Below are positions 25,987 to 34,414 of a DNA stretch of 64,000 nt, piece by piece. The DNA is from Turneriella sp942492915 (GTDB lineage: Bacteria; Spirochaetota; Leptospiria; Turneriellales; Turneriellaceae). The DNA lies in the NCBI GenBank assembly GCA_942492915.1, contig OW818662.1, positions 992,001-1,056,000 of the forward strand. The letters run 5' to 3'. The first letter of the stretch is position 1; each line of letters begins with the position of its first letter. The notes under the pieces are model-generated. The model worked only from the letters and a program-made list of their open reading frames with translations. It was not told the DNA's origin and searched no databases. Both the position numbers and the translations under genes were made by a program.

Positions 25987-26020
25987 TCCAAAGAAATCGC
26001 CCGTTGGGCGATTTCTTGGA
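25987..26020. terminator. Bidirectional terminator between convergent genes
   Basis: TCCAA-A-GAAATCGCCC and GGGCGATTTC-TTGGA pair over 15 bp with one bulged A and a GTT loop. It is 16 bp after the DUF805 stop and 8 bp before the stop of the convergent DUF4442 gene. Confidence 0.65.
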
Positions 26021-26028
26021 CGCTCCGA

Positions 26029-26514
26029 TCAGACTTTAAGTCGTCTTATATATAGAGTTTTGCGCATGCGCGCGACCACGTCTGCCTGTTCGTCTTTCAC
26101 TTCGCATTCGTAGATGCGGTCGAGTTTTTTCACCTTAGCGAGGCAACCCCGTATCGCTTCGAGCTCCGCCTCGGGAATGTGAAAACGTGCCGTCACGGTG
26201 CCAACCCCCGGTTTCACAAAATCGATCGCCGCTGCCTTATCCCATACCATGTAGCCTTCGCCGAGATTCTGCATCAGCAGAAACATGAAGAAAGGGTCGC
26301 ACATCGAATAGAGCGACCCGCCGAAATGTGTGCCGACGTAGTTGGTGTTGGTTTCGCTGAGCGCCATTGAGGATTCCACCGTGTACTGGTCGATCGTGCG
26401 TATTATTACATTCGCGCCCACATACGGGCCAAACTGCGTGAAGGCCGCATCAAAGCCGAATTCTTCTTGAAGTTTTTGCCAGCGGGGAAACACCGATTGT
26501 TCGAGTCTACGCAT
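26029..26514 (-). CDS. DUF4442 hot-dog-fold thioesterase-like protein
   Basis: A protein of about 161 residues with the DUF4442/PaaI-like hot-dog fold. The helix segment THFGGSLYSMCDPFFMFLLM (about 65-85) corresponds to the conserved active-site helix of hot-dog thioesterases; VWDKAAAIDFVKPG follows. The substrate is unknown, probably an acyl-CoA. I chose ATG 26514 (MRRLEQSVFPRWQ), because the extension to a GTG at 26601 looks unlike the family and is rich in Pro and Arg. Confidence 0.78.
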   Translation of the reverse strand: MRRLEQSVFPRWQKLQEEFGFDAAFTQFGPYVGANVIIRTIDQYTVESSMALSETNTNYVGTHFGGSLYSMCDPFFMFLLMQNLGEGYMVWDKAAAIDFVKPGVGTVTARFHIPEAELEAIRGCLAKVKKLDRIYECEVKDEQADVVARMRKTLYIRRLKV

Positions 26515-26740
26515 AGCGCCGAAATGCCGTGCAGAGATGCCGCGGCAACCCGCTGGCAGAGGCGCCAGTCGTATTGGCGCGGCGTGCAAGTTTAATGACA
26601 CTCGTGACCATCACTTCGCGGTCGACGCGGGGTCGGCCATCTGCCGGTTGGTAGCTGACTTGTCCGGCTGGGGCGCAACGGTGCGCAATTGTCGTAGATA
26701 ATCGGCCCGAACCGTCGATACTAATACATAGAGAAGGTAG

Positions 26741-27355
26741 ATGCCCCGTTCACTGAAGATATCCTCATTTATTTTGTTCTTTGCCTGTGCGCAGGCGCTG
26801 GCAGCATTGCAGGGTGAAAGCATATTCGTCAAGGCGCTTGCAGGCGGCGGATACTCATACGTGACACAAAAAGACGAGCCGGCAGGCACGGGGCTTACTT
26901 TTACGGGGCCCCTGGGCATCAGCATGCTTCAGGCAGGCGGAGCACTAACCCCATCAGTCAAGCTTTATGGATTCACGGGCTTTTCGTATGGCCCGTCGCC
27001 AAAAGTTAAAGCCGAGAATCTCAAAATTGATACCGTTTATGATTATTTCTATGTGCTCGATCTCGGTTTGGGTCTTGCGTACCACACGAAAGGCGGGCAG
27101 ACGCTTTCACTCGGCGGCTCGATCGCGCAGAACTATTACAAGTATTCAGTTTATGGCGCGCAGGTCGGTACGTTCACGCGCCATGGTTGGGGTGCGCACC
27201 TGATCGCGGGGCAGGAGTTTCCGCTGTCACCGCGCTTCAGCTGGGGTATTTCTGCCATACTTTATTACGGGCGCGTATCTGACGTTGGGCCTTCTGCCGA
27301 CGCGCCGGTGACGAACATGTACGGCGGCGTCGCCGTCTCGCTGATGTACGATTAA
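26741..27355 (+). CDS. Outer-membrane beta-barrel-like exported protein
   Basis: A 204-residue exported protein with signal peptide (SLKISSFILFFACAQALAA) and a mature part of alternating hydrophobic/polar strands with many Gly, Tyr and Ser, ending in a strand with GGVAVSLMYD. This resembles a small eight-stranded outer-membrane barrel. The ribosome binding site GAGAAGG precedes ATG 26741. The gene stands 47 bp upstream of the ethanolamine-type permease on the same strand, so it could supply an outer-membrane route for that pathway, but this is only suggested by position. Confidence 0.65.
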   Translation: MPRSLKISSFILFFACAQALAALQGESIFVKALAGGGYSYVTQKDEPAGTGLTFTGPLGISMLQAGGALTPSVKLYGFTGFSYGPSPKVKAENLKIDTVYDYFYVLDLGLGLAYHTKGGQTLSLGGSIAQNYYKYSVYGAQVGTFTRHGWGAHLIAGQEFPLSPRFSWGISAILYYGRVSDVGPSADAPVTNMYGGVAVSLMYD

Positions 27356-27375
27356 TCTTTCCTTGTCATGGAAAT

Positions 27376-27387
27376 CCATAGCTATGG
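27376..27387. promoter_or_regulatory. 12-bp perfect palindrome before the permease
   Basis: CCATAGCTATGG sits 15 bp upstream of the permease ATG, between the barrel gene and the catabolic cluster. It could be an operator; a short palindrome may also be chance. Confidence 0.3.
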
Positions 27388-27402
27388 CGACGAGCCGCTG
27401 TT

Positions 27403-28734
27403 ATGGAAGAACAAACCCCAGTTGAACTAAAACGAACACTCGGTCCGCTTGCGGTCTGGGGTATGGGCGTGGGCTACGTCATCTCGGGTATGTATTTCGG
27501 CTGGAACCTCGGCCTGCCGCAGAGCGGGCCGTACGGCATGCTCGTCGCGACGCTCATCATCACACTCATGTACGTCTGTTTTGTGCTGAGTTATGCCGAG
27601 CTCGCGGCGGCGCTGCCGCGGGCAGGGGGCGTCTTCGTTTATTCTCAGCGTGCGCTCGGCGCCTACGCAGGGTTCATGGCGGGGCTCGCGCAGAATATTG
27701 AATTTGTTTTTGCTCCACCGGCGATTGCCGCTGCAATCGGGGCGTACCTCAATATCTTCATGCCTGCAGTCGACCCTGTCGCATTTGCGATTGCCGCATA
27801 TTTTCTGTTTACCGCGCTCAATATCTGGGGCGTCAAAGAATCCGCGGTCTTCGGCGTCTTCATCACCATTCTCGCGGTGGTGGAGCTTCTGCTTTTCACC
27901 GGCCTCACGCTGCCGCATTTCAGCGTCTCAGCATTTACAAAAAATGCGCTGCCGAACGGTTGGTGGGGCATTATGCCGGCAATACCATTTGCCATCTGGT
28001 TTTATCTCGCGATCGAAGGCGTCGCGAACATGGCCGAAGAGGTGAAAAATCCGCAGCGCGATCTGTCGCTCGGCTTTAACCTCTCGATGGCGACACTCGC
28101 TATACTTGCGCTGCTCGTCTTCTTCGGTGCCATCGGTGTCGCGGGTTGGGAAGCAATCGTTTTTCCGCCAGGAAAAACCGTACCTTCAGATTCACCGTTA
28201 CCGCTCGCGCTGGCATATGTCACCGGGCAGAGTCACCCACTGTACCACTTACTCGTCTCCATTGGCCTCTTGGGGCTCGTCGCTTCGTTTCACGGCATTC
28301 TACTCGTCGCTGGCCGCACGACGATGGAGCTGGGCCGCGCGAAATACCTGCACCACATCTTTGCCCGGCTGCACCATGCACGCCAGACTCCCGCAAACGC
28401 ACTGGCGCTCAACATGCTGATGGGTATCGCGATTCTGCTTACAGGCAAAACCGCACAGATGATCACGCTGGCTGCCTTCGGAGCGTTGACGATCTATATT
28501 CTGGCGATGGTATCTTTGCTGGTTTTGCGCAAAACCCAACCACAGCTCGAGCGACCGTTCAAAACGCCGCTCTATCCCGTGACCCCGATTGTCGCGCTCG
28601 CCATTGCGATTTTTTCAACCGCCGCAATGGCTTACTTCAATCTGATGCTGTTCGTGGTCTATATCTCGATTCTTGCGGCCGGGGCGATCTGGTTCTGGAT
28701 GTTTCATCTGCAACGCAACGAAACAGGCGATTGA
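27403..28734 (+). CDS. Ethanolamine permease-like APC transporter
   Basis: A 443-residue amino acid-polyamine-organocation permease with about 12 membrane helices. The N-terminus (LKRTLGPLAVWGMGVGYVIS and GMYFGWNLGLPQSGPYG), then SYAELAAALPRAGGVFVYSQ and AQNIEFVFAPPAIAAAIGAY, closely follow the ethanolamine permease (Eat) group rather than general amino acid permeases. By family it imports ethanolamine with protons. It is the first gene of a plus-strand cluster with a gamma-glutamyl ligase, an alcohol dehydrogenase, a gamma-glutamyl hydrolase and an aldehyde dehydrogenase, which supports an amino-alcohol substrate. Confidence 0.82.
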   Translation: MEEQTPVELKRTLGPLAVWGMGVGYVISGMYFGWNLGLPQSGPYGMLVATLIITLMYVCFVLSYAELAAALPRAGGVFVYSQRALGAYAGFMAGLAQNIEFVFAPPAIAAAIGAYLNIFMPAVDPVAFAIAAYFLFTALNIWGVKESAVFGVFITILAVVELLLFTGLTLPHFSVSAFTKNALPNGWWGIMPAIPFAIWFYLAIEGVANMAEEVKNPQRDLSLGFNLSMATLAILALLVFFGAIGVAGWEAIVFPPGKTVPSDSPLPLALAYVTGQSHPLYHLLVSIGLLGLVASFHGILLVAGRTTMELGRAKYLHHIFARLHHARQTPANALALNMLMGIAILLTGKTAQMITLAAFGALTIYILAMVSLLVLRKTQPQLERPFKTPLYPVTPIVALAIAIFSTAAMAYFNLMLFVVYISILAAGAIWFWMFHLQRNETGD

Positions 28735-28848
28735 TAGACCGCACGTATTGAAGCCAAGGCGAACGGATTCTTGGTGCGCTTTTTGCTCTTTTCAGGCGCG
28801 GCGCAGCTGCCATACAGGTTGCAGACTACATTCAGGAAACTAACACCC

Positions 28849-30213
28849 ATGGAACCAACCGACTTCAAGAAAATTCTCGAACGCCTCGAAAATGAGGGTG
28901 TCAGAAAAGTGAAGGTCGCCGTAGCCGATATCGACGGCGTACTGCGCGGCAAATACCTGCATTTCGACAAGTTCAAGTCAGCTGCCGAATCGACCTTCGG
29001 CTTCTGCAACGTCGTGCTCGGTTGGGATTCCAGCGACGTCTGCTACGATAACGTCAAATACACCGGCTGGCACTCGGGTTACCCAGACGCGCTCGTGACC
29101 CTCGACGCCGCGACGCACCGCACTGTGCCATGGGATAATGGCGTACCCTTTTTCTTAGGCCAGTTTGTGCATGCCGATCTTTCGCCTCTGGCGATCTGCC
29201 CACGGCAGACGCTGAAGCGTGTCGTCGCGAAGGCCGAAGCTATGGGCTTCACCGCCAAGAACGGTATGGAGTTTGAGTGGTTCAATTTTCGCGAAACGGC
29301 GAAAAGCCTTTCAGAAAAAGGATACATCCGCCCTGAGCCGATCACGCCTGGCATGTTCGGCTATTCGCTTATTCGTGTCGGGCAAGAAAAAGATTTTTTC
29401 AACGCGCTCATGGATGAACTGACCGACTTCGGCGTGCCGATTGAAGGATTACACACCGAAACGGGGCCCGGGGTCTACGAAGCCGCAATTCTTTTCAGCG
29501 ATGCGCTCGAAAGCGCAGACCGCGCGACGCTTTTTAAATCCGGGGCCAAAGATATCGCCGCGCGCTTCGGCATCATGCCGAGTTTCATGGCGAAGTGGCA
29601 CAAAGACCTGCCGGGCTGCTCGGGCCACATGCACCAGAGCCTGTGGACGCAAACGGGTGAGAACGCTTTCTACGACGCTGCGGCCGAACACAAGATGAGC
29701 GCAACGTTCAAAAGTTACCTCGCGGGCCAGCTGAAGCTTTTGCCAGAATTGTTGCCGTTTTTTGCTCCCACGGTGAACTCGTACAAGCGCCTCGTCGATG
29801 GTTATTGGGCGCCGACAAAGCCGACATGGGGCGTCGACAACCGCACAGTGTCGCACCGCGTGATTCCCGGTTCTGAAAAGTCGACGCGTATCGAAGTGCG
29901 CGTCTCGGGCTCTGATGTTAACCCGTACCTCTCGGTGGCGGCGTCGCTCGCAGCCGGCCTTTATGGCATCGAAAACAAACTAACTCTCGAAGATGCGCCC
30001 GTCAAGGGCAGCGCGTACGCCGAGAGTAAGGTTCAACGCCTGCCACATAACCTGCTCGATGCCACGCGGGGCCTTGCCGCCTCAAAAATTGCACGCGAAA
30101 TTCTGGGCACCGATCTGGTCGACCACTTCGTCGCGACTCGCGAATGGGAATGGCGCCAGTTTCAGGATTCTGTGACCGATTGGGAAACCAAGCGGTATTT
30201 TGAAATTATATAG
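28849..30213 (+). CDS. Glutamine synthetase-like gamma-glutamyl ligase (probable gamma-glutamylethanolamide synthetase)
   Basis: A 454-residue member of the glutamine synthetase fold. It has the N-terminal beta-grasp domain (VKVAVADIDGVLRGKYLHFDK) and the catalytic domain with GMEFEWFNF, HTETGPGVYEAAI (metal-binding Glu), SGHMHQSLW (His of the ATP site), NSYKRLVDGYWAP and RIEVRVSGSDVNPYL. The C-terminus EWEWRQFQDSVTDWE ends like PuuA/GlnA4-type gamma-glutamyl-amine ligases rather than true glutamine synthetases, and the Tyr adenylylation loop is absent. The neighbouring ethanolamine-type permease and alcohol dehydrogenase point to gamma-glutamylation of ethanolamine. Start ATG 28849 follows AGGAAAC. 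Confidence 0.82.
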   Translation: MEPTDFKKILERLENEGVRKVKVAVADIDGVLRGKYLHFDKFKSAAESTFGFCNVVLGWDSSDVCYDNVKYTGWHSGYPDALVTLDAATHRTVPWDNGVPFFLGQFVHADLSPLAICPRQTLKRVVAKAEAMGFTAKNGMEFEWFNFRETAKSLSEKGYIRPEPITPGMFGYSLIRVGQEKDFFNALMDELTDFGVPIEGLHTETGPGVYEAAILFSDALESADRATLFKSGAKDIAARFGIMPSFMAKWHKDLPGCSGHMHQSLWTQTGENAFYDAAAEHKMSATFKSYLAGQLKLLPELLPFFAPTVNSYKRLVDGYWAPTKPTWGVDNRTVSHRVIPGSEKSTRIEVRVSGSDVNPYLSVAASLAAGLYGIENKLTLEDAPVKGSAYAESKVQRLPHNLLDATRGLAASKIAREILGTDLVDHFVATREWEWRQFQDSVTDWETKRYFEII

Positions 30214-30227
30214 ATAGTTGCTGACCT

Positions 30228-30252
30228 ATGGTGCGGATGAAATCCGCACCAT
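30228..30252 (+). promoter_or_regulatory. Perfect 11-bp hairpin abutting the alcohol dehydrogenase start codon
   Basis: ATGGTGCGGAT (30228-30238) and ATCCGCACCAT (30242-30252) pair perfectly around GAA. The AT of the ATG (30251) closes the stem, and the whole ribosome binding region is in the arm, with no Shine-Dalgarno sequence. It may be an attenuator, a processing site, or a translational lock between the ligase and dehydrogenase genes. Confidence 0.55.
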
Positions 30253-31387
30253 GAGTACCTTCCGTTTCAGTTTCCCCACCCCCATCACCTTCGGCGCCGG
30301 CGTGCGCAGGCAAGTGCCCGAGCATTTCAAAGGGCAGGGCATCACATCTGTCATGATCGTCACCGACGAGATACTGAGCAAGCTACCCTTCTTCACAGCC
30401 TACGCCGACGAACTCAAAGCAGCCGAACTCAAGGTCGATATTTTTAACGGTGTCAAAGGTAATCCAGTCAAGTCACAGGTCATGGCTGGCGTCGAGGCCT
30501 TCAGAGAGAGCGGAGCAAAGGCCATTCTCGGCATTGGCGGCGGCGCCGCACTCGATGTTGCCAAGGCGATTGCGCTGATGGTGAACCACCCCGGCGATGT
30601 GTTCGACTACGAAGACGAAAAGCCGGGCGCGCTGCCGTTCGACAAAGAAATCCCTTACTGGATCGCGATCCCCACAACCGCCGGCACCGGTTCAGAAGTC
30701 GGCCGCAGTACTGTTGTTGCTGATGATGTGACGCATGTGAAAAAGGTAATCTTCTCGCCGCGCCTTCTTGCAAAGGCCGTATTCGCCGACCCCGAGCTCA
30801 CGACGGCGCTGCCACCAGCTGTGACGGCGGCCACTGGCCTCGACGCGATGACGCACCTCATCGAAGCATTTCTGGCAAAAGGCTGGCACCCGATGGCCGA
30901 CGGCATTGCGCTCGAGGGGCTGTATCTGTCGGGCAGGGCCTTGCCCGCAGCTTTTGCCAACGGCAGCGACCTCAAAGCGCGCGGCGACATGCTCATGGCA
31001 TCGATGATGGGCGCGGTGGCTTTCCAGAAAGGCCTCGGCATCGTGCATTCGTGCGCGCACGCCCTCTCGGCAATCGTCGACATGCACCACGGCCTTGCGA
31101 ATGGAGTGATGCTCGACCATGCGCTGGCCTTCAACCTCAAGGCTGTTCCCGAGAGGTTTGGCCGGCTCGCGCATGCCGTCGGATTAAGTAAGGGCAGCGA
31201 ATTTATTCCCTGGCTCAAAAATCTCAAAGAGCAACTCAATGTACCGGCGACGCTCAAGGCGGCCGGCGTTGCGGCTGACAAGCTTGAACCGCTCGTAAAA
31301 GTTGCAATCGCCGACGGTTGCCATCCGTCGAATCCGGTGGCGGTTACCGAAGCCGATTTCAGAACTATCTTTGCAGCTGTGCTCTAA
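30251..31387 (+). CDS. Iron-containing alcohol dehydrogenase
   Basis: A 378-residue group III alcohol dehydrogenase. NAD binding is seen in GIGGGAALDVAKAIA (about 97-111) and TTAGTGSEVGRS (about 143-154). The iron ligands are recognisable: Asp and His in GLDAMTHLIEAFL (about 197-209), His in GIVHSCAHALS, and His in DMHHGLANGVMLDH. It probably oxidises a primary alcohol to aldehyde. In the cluster it could act on the free hydroxyl of gamma-glutamyl-ethanolamide, a step for which putrescine pathways use the amine oxidase PuuB instead. Start ATG 30251 is taken from MSTFRFSFPTPITFGAG, 11 codons after an upstream ATG. Confidence 0.9.
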   Translation: MSTFRFSFPTPITFGAGVRRQVPEHFKGQGITSVMIVTDEILSKLPFFTAYADELKAAELKVDIFNGVKGNPVKSQVMAGVEAFRESGAKAILGIGGGAALDVAKAIALMVNHPGDVFDYEDEKPGALPFDKEIPYWIAIPTTAGTGSEVGRSTVVADDVTHVKKVIFSPRLLAKAVFADPELTTALPPAVTAATGLDAMTHLIEAFLAKGWHPMADGIALEGLYLSGRALPAAFANGSDLKARGDMLMASMMGAVAFQKGLGIVHSCAHALSAIVDMHHGLANGVMLDHALAFNLKAVPERFGRLAHAVGLSKGSEFIPWLKNLKEQLNVPATLKAAGVAADKLEPLVKVAIADGCHPSNPVAVTEADFRTIFAAVL

Positions 31388-31495
31388 CGGGTTCCTGAAA
31401 AAGCAGCCTGATAGGTATATGCGCGTAGGCGAAGCCGCCGGGTTACGTATTGACCGGGGCCAGTTTTCGTACTACGGTCGCTCAGGAAAAACACA

Positions 31496-31681
31496 ATGTA
31501 TACAACAGAAATACAATGCAGCGCTTGTGGAGATATGGTCGGCGTCAATGTCGCGCGTATAGTCGAAGATGACGCCTTTGATAATGGTATGGAAAGCTGC
31601 CGTTATATGTGCCCGGTCTGTGCGATCCAGGCGAAGAATGCGTTGATGCAGGAGCAGTTGCTCAAGAGACACAGTAACTGA
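31496..31681 (+). CDS. Mini zinc-ribbon protein
   Basis: A 61-residue protein beginning MYTTEIQCSACGDMVGV, with CSAC near residue 8 and CRYMCPVC about 36-43. The paired CxxC-type motifs fit a small zinc ribbon or rubredoxin-like fold. No family is recognised. It lies between the alcohol dehydrogenase and TauE/SafE genes on the same strand, with 108 and 72 bp on either side, and might help with metal supply or regulation in the cluster. The 31388-31495 gap begins with a 16-base match to the hairpin at 16171-16186. It may not be a real gene. Confidence 0.5.
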   Translation: MYTTEIQCSACGDMVGVNVARIVEDDAFDNGMESCRYMCPVCAIQAKNALMQEQLLKRHSN

Positions 31682-31753
31682 TGTAAATGGCTTGTCGCAC
31701 GCCGGACTGCATATAAGTTTACAGTTCGCTAAGTAACGAAATGATGACAGGCA

Positions 31754-32518
31754 GTGGCACTGCCAGTCGAATACCCTATCGCTTTTCTGTTCGCGTTCGT
31801 ATCTGCTTTGATCAGCAGCTGTGCCGGCTTCGGGGGCGCGATTTTATTGCTGCCGGCACTAACGGCTCTGCTTGGTTTGCAGCGCGCGTTGCCCATATTG
31901 GCGTGTGCTCAGCTGGTCGGTAATGCGTCGCGGGCAATTTTTGGATTTTACACTCTGAAAACAAAAGTTATCTTCATCTTTGCGGCGGGGCTGGTACCGG
32001 CGGGCATTATCGGCACACTCTATCTGACGCGAGGTGCAGAATTGATCGTGAGGCCACTCGTGGCCACAATCGTCTGCGGCGCGGCATTGTTTGAAGCAGC
32101 AGAAGTTTTCGGCCTGTTGCCAGCGCCGCTGAAGAGTATACGGCCGCCCGAAAAACCAGGACTTTGGTTTGCCGCTGCCGGAGGCCTTGTTGGCTTGATT
32201 TCTGCGCTCGGCGGCACGGCAGGGCCGTTACCGAACGCCTTTTTTCTGCGGCTCAACCTGTCACCGGCAGCGTACATCGCGAACGAAGCCGCAGCGATGG
32301 GCCTTTTGCATCTCGCGAAATTCGTGGCCTTTGGCCTTGCAGATTGGCAACACGAGGCCGATATCGTACTGATGGTAATCGTCTCCGCCGCGATGATTTC
32401 GGGCACATTCGCGGGTAAGCAGCTCTTGCACCGCATGCCTTTGGCGAAATACCGCAAAGTTCTCGCGCTATGGATGCTCACTGCCGCGGCGTCGATGTTT
32501 TTTATTGCGGCAGACTGA
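31754..32518 (+). CDS. TauE/SafE family membrane protein
   Basis: A 254-residue membrane protein with about eight helices (PIAFLFAFVSALISSCAGFGGAILLLPALTALLGL through the repeat GLVGLISALGGTAGPLPNAFFL). TauE/SafE proteins move sulfite, sulfoacetate or other organic anions across the inner membrane. Start is a GTG at 31754, after CAGGCA. The role in this cluster is unclear; it could export or import an intermediate. Confidence 0.82.
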   Translation: MALPVEYPIAFLFAFVSALISSCAGFGGAILLLPALTALLGLQRALPILACAQLVGNASRAIFGFYTLKTKVIFIFAAGLVPAGIIGTLYLTRGAELIVRPLVATIVCGAALFEAAEVFGLLPAPLKSIRPPEKPGLWFAAAGGLVGLISALGGTAGPLPNAFFLRLNLSPAAYIANEAAAMGLLHLAKFVAFGLADWQHEADIVLMVIVSAAMISGTFAGKQLLHRMPLAKYRKVLALWMLTAAASMFFIAAD

Positions 32519-32587
32519 CGCGCAGTGCTGAGAATTTCCATAACTCTTTCGCGTGACAGCGCAGCGTGTGTTGTCGGCCATGGTGCC

Positions 32588-33532
32588 ATGACAAGCAGAC
32601 ATCCTCATTTATCTATAGCGCGTTTCGGTCGGTTAACGCGTGCAGTTGTTTTGTTATTCTGTCTCACAGTACCGTTCGTTTTTGGTTCGGTCTCGGGTGA
32701 TACCTCCCGGCTGAGCGTCTACATTTCAGTCGACATGGAAGGCATCGCCGGTGTTGTCAACGAAGCGCAGCTCGCCCCCGGCGGATTTGAATACGAAAAA
32801 TTTCGCCGCCTGATGACGGCAGAGGCGAACGCATGCATCGAAGCCGCTTTTGCTGCGGGAGCAACGAGAGTTACCGTTTCTGATTCGCACGGCAACGGGC
32901 TTTCTCTGATACCCGACGATTTGAACCCCAAAGCGCGCCTCATTCGTTCGTGGCCGCGGCCACTTATGATGATGCAAGGTATCGATGAAGGATACGACGC
33001 GGCAATTCTGATTGGTTATCACGCATCGGTCGGGGTTCCGGGCGCAGTGCGGGCGCACACGATGTCTTCGAAACGCTATTTTGACGTTCGCTTCGGCGGC
33101 AAACATGCAAGCGAAGCACTTCTGAGCGCGGCCACTGCCGGGCACTACGGCGTACCGGTTGTTATGGTAAGTGGTGACAATCTTGCGGTCGCAGAGGCGC
33201 AGAAAGATATTAATGCCAAAATTGAAGGTGTTGTGGTGAAGCGCGCCATCGGCCATCACGCGGCAGACAGCGTCTCGCCGCAGGCGGCCCGCGCACTGAT
33301 CGCTGCTGGCACGAAGGCAGCGCTGCAGCGACTGAGAGAATTTAAACCCTATACTGTAACAAAACCCGTGAAGGTTGAAATTGCTTTTAAACAGATGCTG
33401 AACGCCGAAATTCTCGCCTACCTGCCAATCGTCGAACGCGTCGACGGCGCCACGGTCGCCTTTAGCGGTAAAGACGTGCCCGAGGCCATTCGCTTCATTT
33501 CATTCGTCGGGCAGTACAACAATGCGGATTAA
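32588..33532 (+). CDS. M55 D-aminopeptidase-like protein, probably exported
   Basis: A 314-residue member of the M55 (DppA) family. The zinc-binding SVDMEGIAGVV motif is at about 43, followed by SDSHGNGLSLIPDDL, IGYHASVGVPGAVRAHTMS (about 141) and a GGKHASEALL segment. Known DppA cleaves short D-amino-acid peptides and works in the cytoplasm. Here residues 1-35 (RLTRAVVLLFCLTVPFVFGS) look like a signal peptide, so this copy should act in the periplasm. Start ATG 32588 is chosen over the longer frame at 32525. Its part in the amine cluster is unclear; peptidoglycan or dipeptide turnover is an alternative. Confidence 0.82.
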   Translation: MTSRHPHLSIARFGRLTRAVVLLFCLTVPFVFGSVSGDTSRLSVYISVDMEGIAGVVNEAQLAPGGFEYEKFRRLMTAEANACIEAAFAAGATRVTVSDSHGNGLSLIPDDLNPKARLIRSWPRPLMMMQGIDEGYDAAILIGYHASVGVPGAVRAHTMSSKRYFDVRFGGKHASEALLSAATAGHYGVPVVMVSGDNLAVAEAQKDINAKIEGVVVKRAIGHHAADSVSPQAARALIAAGTKAALQRLREFKPYTVTKPVKVEIAFKQMLNAEILAYLPIVERVDGATVAFSGKDVPEAIRFISFVGQYNNAD

Positions 33533-33608
33533 TAAACGTGACGCCTCTGCAGCACCCAAAAATGCTATAAGCCGTGTCTAAAACGGGGGCATTGCCCTGA
33601 AAAGACCC

Positions 33609-34397
33609 ATGAAAAACGAAAGACTCAAAATTGGAATCTCGGCCTGCTTCATGCATAAAGATCCACAACGCGCGATCTTTAAGGGCAAAACTCTGCTCTA
33701 CGTCGAAGAATCGCTCGCTCATTGGGTGATGCGCCTTGGTGCGCAGGCGTTTATGATTCCGTCAATCGCACCCGGCGGTAAAATTGATCTCAGCGAATAC
33801 GCCGAGGCACTCGACGGGCTCGTGCTGCACGGCGGCGCCGATGTTGCCCCTGAAAGCTATGGCGAAAAGCCCCTGAAAGACGAATGGAAAGGCGACCGCA
33901 TTCGCGATCTCTACGAAATCGAACTCTTCAAAGCTTTCAAATCCGCGGAAAAACCGGTGCTGGGCATCTGCCGCGGCGCGCAGCTTATCAATGTGGCACT
34001 GGGTGGTTCGCTCTATCAGGATATCAACACGCAGATAGATAAGTCGCTCATACACCGTGACTGGAATCAATACGATCAGAATTTTCACGAAATAGAATTC
34101 AAGCACGGTTCGTACCTCGAAAAGGTATTTGGGCGCGGTTCTTTTCGCACCAACAGCGTGCACCACCAAGCGCTGAAAGATCTCGGGCAGAATCTCACCG
34201 TCGAAGCGATTTCAACCGAAGACAACATTGTCGAAGGCATTAAATTCCAGGGAACGCCGTACATCTGCGGCGTGCAGTGGCATCCGGAGTTTCACGATGA
34301 TCAGGACAATGCGCTGCTCTCGGGTGACCCATTGCTCAAAGACTTTATGCAAGAGTGTGAAGTGCGCAGAACAGAACTGAAGATGTCCCATCGCTAG
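33609..34397 (+). CDS. PuuD-like gamma-glutamyl hydrolase (class I amidotransferase fold)
   Basis: A 262-residue hydrolase of the peptidase C26/PuuD group. The nucleophile C121 is in GICRGAQLINVALGGSLYQDI, and the His-Glu pair H225/E227 in GVQWHPEFH. PuuD cleaves gamma-glutamyl-GABA to glutamate and GABA; homologues cleave other gamma-glutamyl amides. In this cluster the expected substrate is gamma-glutamyl-glycine, giving glutamate and glycine. The start is ATG 33609. A 6-bp hairpin spans its stop codon. Confidence 0.85.
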   Translation: MKNERLKIGISACFMHKDPQRAIFKGKTLLYVEESLAHWVMRLGAQAFMIPSIAPGGKIDLSEYAEALDGLVLHGGADVAPESYGEKPLKDEWKGDRIRDLYEIELFKAFKSAEKPVLGICRGAQLINVALGGSLYQDINTQIDKSLIHRDWNQYDQNFHEIEFKHGSYLEKVFGRGSFRTNSVHHQALKDLGQNLTVEAISTEDNIVEGIKFQGTPYICGVQWHPEFHDDQDNALLSGDPLLKDFMQECEVRRTELKMSHR

Positions 34398-34404
34398 AGA
34401 TGGG
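34387..34404 (+). repeat. Small hairpin across the hydrolase stop codon
   Basis: CCCATC-GCTAGA-GATGGG places the hydrolase TAG (34395-34397) in the loop. It lies 10 bp before the aldehyde dehydrogenase start, just before its TAGGGA ribosome binding site. Confidence 0.35.
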
Positions 34405-34414
34405 TAGGGAAAAT

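Noticed and set aside
28849..30213. Calling the ligase a classical glutamine synthetase (glnA)
   Set aside because: The adenylylation loop is absent, the C-terminal end fits gamma-glutamyl-amine ligases, and the cluster lacks nitrogen-regulation genes but has an amino-alcohol permease.
16165..31403. Sixteen-base match between 16171-16186 (inverse) and 31388-31403 as a dispersed repeat
   Set aside because: In 64 kb on two strands about one such match is expected by chance, so it is not reported as a repeat family.
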